64,000 nt of DNA from positions 1-64,000 of the forward strand of contig NZ_JAAXOX010000010.1 of the NCBI RefSeq assembly GCF_012396125.1, in the 5' to 3' direction. Positions 52,301-58,903 of this stretch are shown here, one piece after another; position 1 is the first letter of the stretch, and every line of letters starts with the position of its first letter. Below the pieces are notes generated by a model. That model searched no databases and was not told where the DNA came from. It saw only the letters and a program-made list of their open reading frames with translations. The DNA is from Cellulomonas denverensis (lineage in GTDB: Bacteria; Actinomycetota; Actinomycetes; Actinomycetales; Cellulomonadaceae). Made by a program: the position numbers and the translations under genes.

Positions 52301-53852
52301 GGTGGACGAGTCCGACTTCCCCTCCGCCTGGCCGCAGGGCGACCTCTCGCTGCCGCTGACCTACCAGTTCCAGCCCGGCGCGGATGCGGACGGGATCACC
52401 GTGCACCTGCCGCTGGTCACGCTGGCCCGGGTGCAGCCGGACGGCTTCGACTGGCTGGTGCCCGGCCTGCGCGAGGAGCTGGCCACCGCCACCATCCGGG
52501 CGCTGCCCAAGCCGGTCCGGGTGCAGCTGGTGCCCGCGCCGGACGTCGCCCGGGACGTGGTCGCCTGGCTGGACGCGCACACCGCCTCCTGGGAGGACAC
52601 CGTGCGGGCCGGGGACGCGGCGCCGTCGTTCCGGGACAGCTTCCGGCAGGCGGTGCGCGCGCTGCGGGACGTGGACGTGCCGGCCGACGCCTTCGACGAC
52701 GAGCGGCTGCCCGCCCACCTGCGGGTGACCTTCCGGGTCGAGGACGACCGCGGCCGGGTGGTGGACGAGGGCAAGGACCTGGCCGTGCTGCAGCGCCGGT
52801 TGGCCGCCCGCACCCAGGACGCCGTGTCCACCGCCGTGCGCAGCGCCGTCCGGGACGCGATGACCGAGGCGATCGGCGACCGCCGCCCCACCCCGAAGCG
52901 CACCACCACCACCGAGCTGCCGGGCGCGCTGCCCGCGGTGCCCGGGCTCACCGACACCGACCTGACCAGCTGGCCCACCGGGCTGCCGAACGGTGTCCTG
53001 CCCGAGCGGATCGAGGCCGAGACCGGCGGCCTCACCGTGCGCGGGTATCCGGCCCTGGTCGAACGCCACGACGGCACGGTCCGGGTGCAGGTGCTCGCCG
53101 ACGCCGGGGAGCAGGCCACCGCCCACCGCCGGGGCCTGCGCCGCCTGCTGGTGCTGGACGCCGGACTGGCGACCGGCCGAATCACCAGCCGCTGGACCGG
53201 CCAGCAGTCGCTCGCCCTGGCCGCGAGCCCCTACCCGTCCACCGATGCCCTGGTCACCGACCTGCAGCTCGCCGCCACCGATCGCCTGCTCACCGAGTAC
53301 CTGGCCGGACGCCCCGCCACCGCCGTGCACACCGCCGAGTCCTACGCCGCCCTGCGCGCCGTAGTCCGCGACCGGCTGGAGGACGGCGTGCACGACCTGG
53401 TCGGCACCGTCGCCACAGTGCTGACCGCCGCCCGGGAGCTGGACGCCGCGATCCGTGGCACCCGGTCGCTCGCCCTGCTCGGCACCGTGCAGGACGTCAA
53501 GGACCAGCTCGCCGGCCTGGTGTACGACGGCTTCATCGCCGGTACCGGCGCCGACCGGCTGGCCCAGCTGCCCCGCTACCTGCGCGCCGCCGCGCACCGG
53601 CTGGACAAGGCCGGCGACAACCCGAGCCGGGACGAACAGCTCGCCTGGCAGGTGCACGACCTGGAACAGCTGCTCGGCCAGACCCGCGCCCGGGTCACCT
53701 CCCGGACCCCGGTGCCCGCCGACCTCGCGGCGCTGGAGGACGCGCGGTGGCTGATCCAGGAGCTGCGGGTGTCGCTGTTCGCCCAGCAGCTCGGCACGCC
53801 GGTCCCGGTGAGCGAGAAGCGGGTGCGCAAGGCGCTGGCCGCGATCGGCTGA
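49380..53852 (+). CDS. hrpA: HrpA-type ATP-dependent RNA helicase
   Basis: 1490 residues, GTG start. DExH-box helicase with motifs I GETGSGKTTQLPKI (~162), II IDEAHERSLN (~258), III ITSATIDS, V VLATNVAETSLTVPGI and VI SQASANQRSGRCGR. HA2 (~600-690), OB-fold and the long C-terminal DUF3418 domain (~780-1400) follow. E. coli HrpA rescues stalled ribosomes by unwinding mRNA. Unusual is the ~115-residue N-terminal tail of Arg runs and PTPEQ/PAPEQ repeats, which is predicted to be disordered. An ATG at 49370 is in another frame and is not used. Confidence 0.95.
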   Translation: MTPADPTPPTADPGGPVADGARGAGRPRRRRGGRGRRPTPGQRPTPEQQPAPDQGATPVQQPAPEQGPTPEQRPTQEQRSTRAQRPTPDDRHRTAQERSRDGRARRRSDDPTARTRRLTAMADARRAVVLPPVRYPEQLPVSTRRAEIAEAIRAHQVVIVAGETGSGKTTQLPKIALELGRGRDGQIGHTQPRRIAARTVAERIAEELGTSIGELVGYQVRFTDESSERTLVKVMTDGILLAQIQRDPELRAYDTLIIDEAHERSLNIDFILGYLARLLPRRPDLKLIITSATIDSARFAAHFADADGEPAPVVEVTGRTYPVEIRYRPLSPDDPTDDPDDGPRAPARPPREDRDLMTGICEAVDELTREGPGDVLVFLSGEREIRDAEDALRSHLGPRVNDPRRPDAIDLLPLYGRLSAAEQHRVFQPHGTRRVVLATNVAETSLTVPGIRYVVDPGTARISRYSKATKVQRLPIEPISQASANQRSGRCGRVADGIAIRLYSESDYESRPRFTEPEILRTSLASVILQMVAVGVATGPEDVAQFPFVDPPDVRAVRDGVQLLTELNALESTPQGTRLTSTGRALAQLPMDPRLARMIVEGGRRGVAREVMIIAAALSIQDPRERPVETRPQADAMHGRFADPSSDFLTYLNLWQYIRDAQRELSGSAFRRLCKAEHLNYLRLREWQDVVTQLKELAKPLGIALSPPRRSDRDADAFTAAREDLSKGSLRLEWDGDRIHVALLAGLLSQLGMQEVTEVRASAQKTPRKDNRPRNEYLGARGARFAIFPGSALAKKPPAWVMAGELVETSRLWGRDVARIQPEWAEDLAAHLVKRSYSEPTWSSKQGAAMATERVTLYGVPIVTGRRVLFAKVDAEHARELFIRHALVEGEWSTHHAFFAENRRLLREAEDLEARSRRRGLVVDDDALFDFYDERIPESVVSARHFDQWWKTARREQPDLLSFTRELLVADDAAVDESDFPSAWPQGDLSLPLTYQFQPGADADGITVHLPLVTLARVQPDGFDWLVPGLREELATATIRALPKPVRVQLVPAPDVARDVVAWLDAHTASWEDTVRAGDAAPSFRDSFRQAVRALRDVDVPADAFDDERLPAHLRVTFRVEDDRGRVVDEGKDLAVLQRRLAARTQDAVSTAVRSAVRDAMTEAIGDRRPTPKRTTTTELPGALPAVPGLTDTDLTSWPTGLPNGVLPERIEAETGGLTVRGYPALVERHDGTVRVQVLADAGEQATAHRRGLRRLLVLDAGLATGRITSRWTGQQSLALAASPYPSTDALVTDLQLAATDRLLTEYLAGRPATAVHTAESYAALRAVVRDRLEDGVHDLVGTVATVLTAARELDAAIRGTRSLALLGTVQDVKDQLAGLVYDGFIAGTGADRLAQLPRYLRAAAHRLDKAGDNPSRDEQLAWQVHDLEQLLGQTRARVTSRTPVPADLAALEDARWLIQELRVSLFAQQLGTPVPVSEKRVRKALAAIG

Positions 53853-53855
53853 GGA

Positions 53856-54245
53856 TCAGGCGGCGCCGATCACGGTGGCGCCGCGGGCGGTGGCCTCACG
53901 CGCCAGCCGTGCGTCGAACGTGGCCAGCGGGACCGACAGGTGCTCGGCGGTCGCGAGCACACACGCGTCGGGCATCTTCAGTCCCGCGCTCGCCCGCACC
54001 AGCGCCAGCACGGTGGGCCCCGGGTCGGTCGCCGATGAACTGCGGATCCCTGCCGCAGCGAAGGCCGTGTACGCCCGGTCCTGCTCGCCTGCTCGCGCCG
54101 GGCCGACGAGCACCTCGGCCATCGTCAGCGAGTGCAGCACCACGCCGTCGCCGCCGTCCTCGAGCAGGATCGCGCGCGCCCGCTCGTGATGCGCGTCTGC
54201 CGGGTTCGTGGCCGCGATGACCACGTTGGCGTCGGCCACGATCAC
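53856..54245 (-). CDS. vapC: VapC-family PIN-domain toxin
   Basis: 129 residues from the GTG at 54245 (a GTG at 54254 is also in frame). PIN ribonuclease with the acidic quartet: VADANVVIAA (Asp ~4), LTMAEVLVGPA (Glu ~44), KMPDACVLATAE (Asp ~95) and ATFDARLAREA (Asp ~113). Cleaves RNA when freed from its antitoxin. The start overlaps the antitoxin stop (GTGA), so the pair is coupled. It converges with hrpA with only three bases between stops. Confidence 0.9.
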   Translation of the reverse strand: MIVADANVVIAATNPADAHHERARAILLEDGGDGVVLHSLTMAEVLVGPARAGEQDRAYTAFAAAGIRSSSATDPGPTVLALVRASAGLKMPDACVLATAEHLSVPLATFDARLAREATARGATVIGAA

Positions 54246-54502
54246 TGCGGCCACCCGTCGCGGAGGTCATCGAGGTAGCCCTCCGGGTAGTACGTCGACA
54301 ACGCCGTCAGCTCCAGCACCGCCCGCTCCCGCTCCCGCGCGGCGTCGAGCTCGCGCGCCTCGACCGCCTGTGCGCCCGTCTCGATCAAGCGCGTCAGCAG
54401 TCGCGACGGCGGCTGGTCCGGCCAGTGCCGGCGCGCGACATCCAGCGCATGCGCGACCTCGGGGGTCTCCGTGATCGCGTGACGGGGCTTGAGGGTGGGC
54501 AC
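54242..54502 (-). CDS. vapB: VapB-type antitoxin
   Basis: 86 residues from GTG at 54502. TPEVAHALDVARRHWPDQPPSRLLTRLIETGA suggests a ribbon-helix-helix-like DNA-binding half, and the C-terminal ELTALSTYYPEGYLDDLRDGWPQ is the toxin-binding tail seen in actinobacterial VapB/MazE-like antitoxins. There is no ribosome site: a TACACT -10 lies six bases upstream of the GTG, so the mRNA is probably leaderless. Two direct repeats upstream are the likely autorepressor site. Confidence 0.88.
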   Translation of the reverse strand: MPTLKPRHAITETPEVAHALDVARRHWPDQPPSRLLTRLIETGAQAVEARELDAARERERAVLELTALSTYYPEGYLDDLRDGWPQ

Positions 54503-54508
54503 GCCGCA

Positions 54509-54541
54509 AGTGTAACACCGCCGTGTTTCGGTGTAACACCG
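54509..54541 (-). promoter_or_regulatory. vapBC leaderless promoter with two operator repeats
   Basis: On the minus strand, GTTACA (54532-54537) and TACACT (54509-54514) are separated by 17 bases, and the GTG start follows six bases after the -10. The 11-mer GTGTAACACCG occurs at 54510-54520 and 54531-54541 (21-base period), covering the -10 and -35; its core GTGTAACAC is palindromic. This is what VapB autorepression would need. Confidence 0.6.
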
Positions 54542-54568
54542 CGCCGCCGCCCCCTCCCCGCGTCGCGC

Positions 54569-54625
54569 CGAGAGTGCACAAACGCATGCCTCCCGGCCCC
54601 GGAGGCGTGCATCTGTGCACTCTCG
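54569..54625. repeat. Dispersed hairpin element, copy 2
   Basis: 25-bp arms (54569-54593 and 54601-54625, 22 of 25 paired) with a seven-base loop. Right arm begins GGAGGCGTGCAT and ends GTGCACTCTCG; the same core and loop length occur at 25555-25599. It lies between two minus-strand units, just beyond the isoprenylcysteine methyltransferase-like stop. Confidence 0.8.
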
Positions 54626-54654
54626 ATGAGGAATGGGCGTCCCGCCGGCCCCGG

Positions 54655-55137
54655 TCAGGCCGGTGTGCCGCCCGCCGGTGTCTGGTCCGACGGCCGAACC
54701 GGCCCCAGCCAGCGCGGAACATCGCGGCAGTAGTCCTGGTACTCCGCGCCGAACCGGTCGGTCAGCGCCGCCTCCTCAGCCGGTATCTGCCGGCGGTTCA
54801 GTGCGGCGACGAAGCCCACGACCGGCAGCAGCGTGGCGGGCGACCGCCGGAGGACGGCGTGCGCGACCAATCCGCCGGCCATTGCGACGTACATCGGGTT
54901 GCGGGTGTGCCGGTAGATCCCGGTGGTGACCAGAGTGCTCGCCCGGTCCACCGCGACCGGGTTGATGGTGGTGCCGGACCGCCGGAACTGGACCACCGGT
55001 GCCAGTCCGACGGCGAGCGCACCGGCGCCCAGCAGCGCGCCGACGGTGATCGACCCGACGGTCGGGCGCCGCCGGACGGCCAGTACTCCCTGCGCCACCG
55101 CGGCGACCGCGGCCCATCCGAGCGGGGGCATCGTCAT
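54655..55137 (-). CDS. Isoprenylcysteine carboxyl methyltransferase-family membrane protein
   Basis: 160 residues with four TM helices. The conserved C-terminal core is TTGIYRHTRNPMYVAMAGGLVAH, with RHTRNPMY as the ICMT/NnrU-type SAM-binding motif. AEEAALTDRFGAEYQDYCRDVPRWLGP follows, matching the E-E-x-x-L-x-x-x-F-G-x-x-Y-x-x-Y pattern. Bacterial members methylate unknown lipids or proteins. ATG at 55137 follows AGGAGGAC. Divergent from the ABC exporter gene. Confidence 0.88.
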   Translation of the reverse strand: MTMPPLGWAAVAAVAQGVLAVRRRPTVGSITVGALLGAGALAVGLAPVVQFRRSGTTINPVAVDRASTLVTTGIYRHTRNPMYVAMAGGLVAHAVLRRSPATLLPVVGFVAALNRRQIPAEEAALTDRFGAEYQDYCRDVPRWLGPVRPSDQTPAGGTPA

Positions 55138-55363
55138 CCGGGGTCCTCCTCGCGCTGGTACCGGCCCGACGCGCCGGGCGCGGGCCCGGCCCCAGCCTGT
55201 CACGGCCCGGCGGTGGCGGCGGTCCAGTAGGTAGCGGTGTGCGTGGGCCACCCGTCGCGCAGGTCGTCGAGGTAGCGCACCGGGCAGCACGCCGGGAAAA
55301 GATGGCCGCCCCGGGGCCGCCTCTCTGCCAGGCTGTGCCGTTCCTGTGGTCAGAAGGAGGACC

Positions 55364-58300
55364 GTGGACAACCCTGGGCGACTGCACCGGCCGGGTCCGG
55401 TGCGCCCGGTCGATCCGGACCGGCGGCTCGACTGGCGGCGGCTGCGCGGACCGGTGGCCGGGCTCGCGCTCGTCGCGCTGGTCTGCGCCTCGATCGGGGC
55501 TGCGCTCGGCACCGTCGTGGCGGGCGATCTGGCCGAGCACCCGACGGCCGCCGGGCTGTGGCTGCTCGCGGCGTGCCTGGTCGGTGCGGCGCTGGTCGAC
55601 ACCGTCGGACAGGTCGCCTGGGCCGGGGTGGTCGACCGGGCCGAGGGCCGGTTGCGCGGCGACCTGCTGAGCGCCGCGCTGCACCAACCGCTCGGGACGC
55701 TGACCGAGCAGGCGGTCGGCGAGGTGCTGGACCGGGTGGACGACGACACGCACGCGGTCGGCACCCTGGTGCGCCGTCAGGTCTGGGGGCTGGGCCGCAC
55801 CGTCGTCGGCTGCGTGCCGCTGTGGATCGTCGGCGGTCTGACCTGGTGGCAGGCCTGGGTGCTGTTCCCGCTGCTCGGCGGCGTCACCGTGCTGGTGGTG
55901 CGGCCGGCGCTGGGCGAGATCGCGCGCCGGAAGGTGATCGAGGAGCGGGCCTGGACCGACAACGCCGCGGCCTTCGAGGAGGCGGTCGCCGCCCGCGACG
56001 ACCTGCGCACCAGCCGCGGGCAGGCGTTCGCCGTGCGGCGGCTGGCCGAGTCCTCCGCGCTGGTGCACCGGATGCTCGACCGGGTCCTGGCGATCGAGAC
56101 CACGATGACCGCCAAGGCCGGCACCCTGCTGCACGCGCTGCTGGCCGGCGTCGTCGTGGCGGGTGTGGTGCTCGCCGGTGCCGGCGACCTGTCCGTGGCG
56201 CAACTGGTGACGCTGTTCCTGGTCACCGCCTCGTTCGTGGGGCAGTTCGACATGCTGGCGCGGCACCTGCCCGACGTGCAGGAGGGCATCGGGGCGCTGG
56301 TCCGGATCCGGGAACTGCTGGACACCGAGCCCGAGCCGATCGGCGGCGGCGCAGTGCCGGAGGGTCCGCTCGACCTGGAGCTGCGCGACCTGCACTTCGC
56401 CTACGCCGAGGGCACCTTCGCCCTGCAGGGGGTCGACCTGCGGGTGCCCGCGGGCCAGACCGTCGCGCTGGTGGGGCGGACCGGGTCGGGCAAGTCGACG
56501 CTCGCGTCCCTGCTGTCCCGCGCGGTCGAACCGGAGCCGGGCTCGGTGCTGCTCGGCGGCGTCGACGTGCGCGACCTGGACCTGCAGGCGCTGCGCGGCG
56601 CCGTCGGCGTGGTCACCCAGCGCACCGAGATCGTGGCCGGAACCCTGGCCGAGAACATCACCCTGTTCGCCGACGTCCCGCGGTCCGACGTCGAGGACGC
56701 GGTGCGCGAGCTGCGGCTCACCGAGTGGGTCGCCGGGCTGCCCAACGGACTGGACACCCTGCTCGGCCCGGGCGGCACCTCCCTGTCCGCGGGCGAGGAG
56801 CAGCTGGTCGCCTTCGCCCGGCTGCTGGTCCGGGACGTGCAGGTGGTCGTGCTGGACGAGGCGACCGCCCGGATGGACCCGCTGACCGAGGCCCGGGTGG
56901 TCGCCGCGTCCGAACGACTGCTCGGCGGCCGGACCGGCGTGCTGGTGGCGCACCGGCTCGGCACGGTGGAGCGCGCGGACCAGGTCGTCGTGCTCGACCA
57001 CGGCCGGGTGGTGCAGCAGGGACCCCGGGAGACACTGGCCCGGGAGGACGGGCCGTTCCGGGCACTGCTGGACGCGAGCCGGGCCGAGGGTCACCCGCAG
57101 GCGCTGGACGGCGCGCGGGCCGATGCCGCCGCCGACCCGGACGCCGGACCCGAGGTCGGTGCCCGCCGGCGCACCGGCCCGCCGCCCGTGCTGCGCGATC
57201 CCGGGACCGGGCCCAGCCTGACGCGCGGCATCGCCCACGCGCTGCTGGTCCGGCCCCGCTGGGGGCTGCTCGGCGGCCTGCTGTTCCTGCTGTCCAGCCT
57301 GTTCGCCGCTCAGGGCGCCGTCACCGGCTACCTGTGGGGCCACACCGTCGAGGGGCTGCGCGCGGGCGAGCCGACCACCGGCCTGGTCGTCGCGCTGGCG
57401 GTGACGCTCCTGCTGGTCGCCCCGTGCAACTCGCTGGCGTTCCGGCTGTACCCGAAGTGGTGGGTCGAACTGCTGCTCCGGGTGCGGATGTCGGTGCTGG
57501 TCGGCCAGACCCGGCAGCACCGGCTGCGCCGCACCCCGCCGGGCGAGGTGGTGGCGCGCGCGCTCGACGCGGACCGGTACGCCCGGTACGCCGACCGCTG
57601 GGTCGACCTGGTCAACGGCCTGGTGCTGGTGGCGGTCACGGCGGTGCTCAGCTGGTCGCTGCTGGCCGGTGCCGTGCTGCTCGCCGTCCTGGTCGTCAGC
57701 GCGGTGTGTGCGCTGGCCGGCCGTGGGATCGCCGGGCGATCGGCCACCCGGTCGGCCGCGGCCCGTGCGGGCTTCGGCCGGTCCCTGGTCTCCGCGCTGG
57801 ACGCGGCCCGGACGGTCAAGCTCGCGGCCCGGACCCCGCAGGTGCACGCCCACCTGAGCCGGGTGGACGACGGGCGGGTGCAGGCCGCGGTGTTCGAGCA
57901 CCGGGTGCAGGCCGTGCTTGACGGGGTGCCGATCATCATGGTGCAGGTCGGCGCGGTCGTGGCCTGGGGTGCCCTGCTCGCCGGGGTCTGGGACCTGGCG
58001 AGCACCCTGCTGGTCGCGGGCGCGGTCGCCGGGTTCAACTGGTTCGGCGTTGTCGCGGGCGCCGTGGTCACCGAGGCGCCGGGCACCCGGTCCTGGCAGC
58101 GGGCGACCGCGTCCTTCGCTGCGGGCGCCGACCTGGTGGCCGAGACGCCGGGCGTCGACCTGTCGACCGGGGTGGCGCCGCGGCCCGGGCCGGACGCGCG
58201 GGACCGGCTGGACACCCTGGAGCTGCGCGGGGTGGGCGCCGTGCACGACGACGGCACGATCGGTGTGGCCGGGGTGGACCTCACGGTCGCCCGCGGCGAG

Positions 58301-58888
58301 CTGGTGCTGCTGCTCGGCCGGGTGGGCGCCGGCAAGTCGAGTCTGCTGTCGGCGCTGGCCGGCCTGATGGCGCACACCGGCCGGATCCGGTGGAACGGCA
58401 CGGACGTCGAGGATGCCGAGACCTTCCTGCGACCGGGCCGGGTGGCGCACGTGGCCCAGGTGCCGCGGGTGCTGTCCGGGACCTTCACCGACAACGTGCG
58501 CCTGGACCACGACCGCCCGGTGGACGGACCGCTCGACGATGCGCGGATGACCGCCGACGTCGCCGAGGCGGGTGGGCCGGACGCACTGGTCGGCCACCGC
58601 GGCGTCCGGCTGTCCGGTGGTCAGGTGCAGCGGCTCGCGCTCGCCCGGGCGCTGGCCACCGGCGCCGAGCTGCTGCTCGCCGACGACGTGTCCAGCGCCC
58701 TGGACGCGAGCACGGAGATCGAGCTGTGGTCCGCCCTGCGCGAGCGCGGCACCACCGTGATCGGCGCGACCTCGAAGCGCGCGGCACTGGCCCGGGCGGA
58801 CCGGGTGGTGGTGCTGGAGGAGGGTGCGGTGGCGGCGGTTGGGCCGTGGCGGGAGCTCGCGCCGCGGTGGGGGCACCTGGCCGGGTGA
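55364..58888 (+). CDS. Single-chain double ABC exporter with asymmetric ATP sites
   Basis: 1174 residues, GTG after AGAAGGAGG. Order: TMD1 (~25-310), NBD1 (~330-570), linker rich in Asp/Ala, TMD2 (~610-900), NBD2 (~945-1170). NBD1 has GRTGSGKST, a variant signature LSAGEEQ, the catalytic Walker B VVLDEATARMD and His-loop VAHRLG. NBD2 has GRVGAGKSS and a full LSGGQ, but its Walker B reads LLLADDVSS (Glu replaced by Asp) and the His-loop position reads GATSKR (His lost). So one ATP site is complete and one degenerate, as in heterodimeric exporters. Substrate unknown. Ends 15 bases before the convergent DUF4914 gene. Confidence 0.92.
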   Translation: MDNPGRLHRPGPVRPVDPDRRLDWRRLRGPVAGLALVALVCASIGAALGTVVAGDLAEHPTAAGLWLLAACLVGAALVDTVGQVAWAGVVDRAEGRLRGDLLSAALHQPLGTLTEQAVGEVLDRVDDDTHAVGTLVRRQVWGLGRTVVGCVPLWIVGGLTWWQAWVLFPLLGGVTVLVVRPALGEIARRKVIEERAWTDNAAAFEEAVAARDDLRTSRGQAFAVRRLAESSALVHRMLDRVLAIETTMTAKAGTLLHALLAGVVVAGVVLAGAGDLSVAQLVTLFLVTASFVGQFDMLARHLPDVQEGIGALVRIRELLDTEPEPIGGGAVPEGPLDLELRDLHFAYAEGTFALQGVDLRVPAGQTVALVGRTGSGKSTLASLLSRAVEPEPGSVLLGGVDVRDLDLQALRGAVGVVTQRTEIVAGTLAENITLFADVPRSDVEDAVRELRLTEWVAGLPNGLDTLLGPGGTSLSAGEEQLVAFARLLVRDVQVVVLDEATARMDPLTEARVVAASERLLGGRTGVLVAHRLGTVERADQVVVLDHGRVVQQGPRETLAREDGPFRALLDASRAEGHPQALDGARADAAADPDAGPEVGARRRTGPPPVLRDPGTGPSLTRGIAHALLVRPRWGLLGGLLFLLSSLFAAQGAVTGYLWGHTVEGLRAGEPTTGLVVALAVTLLLVAPCNSLAFRLYPKWWVELLLRVRMSVLVGQTRQHRLRRTPPGEVVARALDADRYARYADRWVDLVNGLVLVAVTAVLSWSLLAGAVLLAVLVVSAVCALAGRGIAGRSATRSAAARAGFGRSLVSALDAARTVKLAARTPQVHAHLSRVDDGRVQAAVFEHRVQAVLDGVPIIMVQVGAVVAWGALLAGVWDLASTLLVAGAVAGFNWFGVVAGAVVTEAPGTRSWQRATASFAAGADLVAETPGVDLSTGVAPRPGPDARDRLDTLELRGVGAVHDDGTIGVAGVDLTVARGELVLLLGRVGAGKSSLLSALAGLMAHTGRIRWNGTDVEDAETFLRPGRVAHVAQVPRVLSGTFTDNVRLDHDRPVDGPLDDARMTADVAEAGGPDALVGHRGVRLSGGQVQRLALARALATGAELLLADDVSSALDASTEIELWSALRERGTTVIGATSKRAALARADRVVVLEEGAVAAVGPWRELAPRWGHLAG

Positions 58889-58903
58889 GGCTTGCGCCCG
58901 GCG

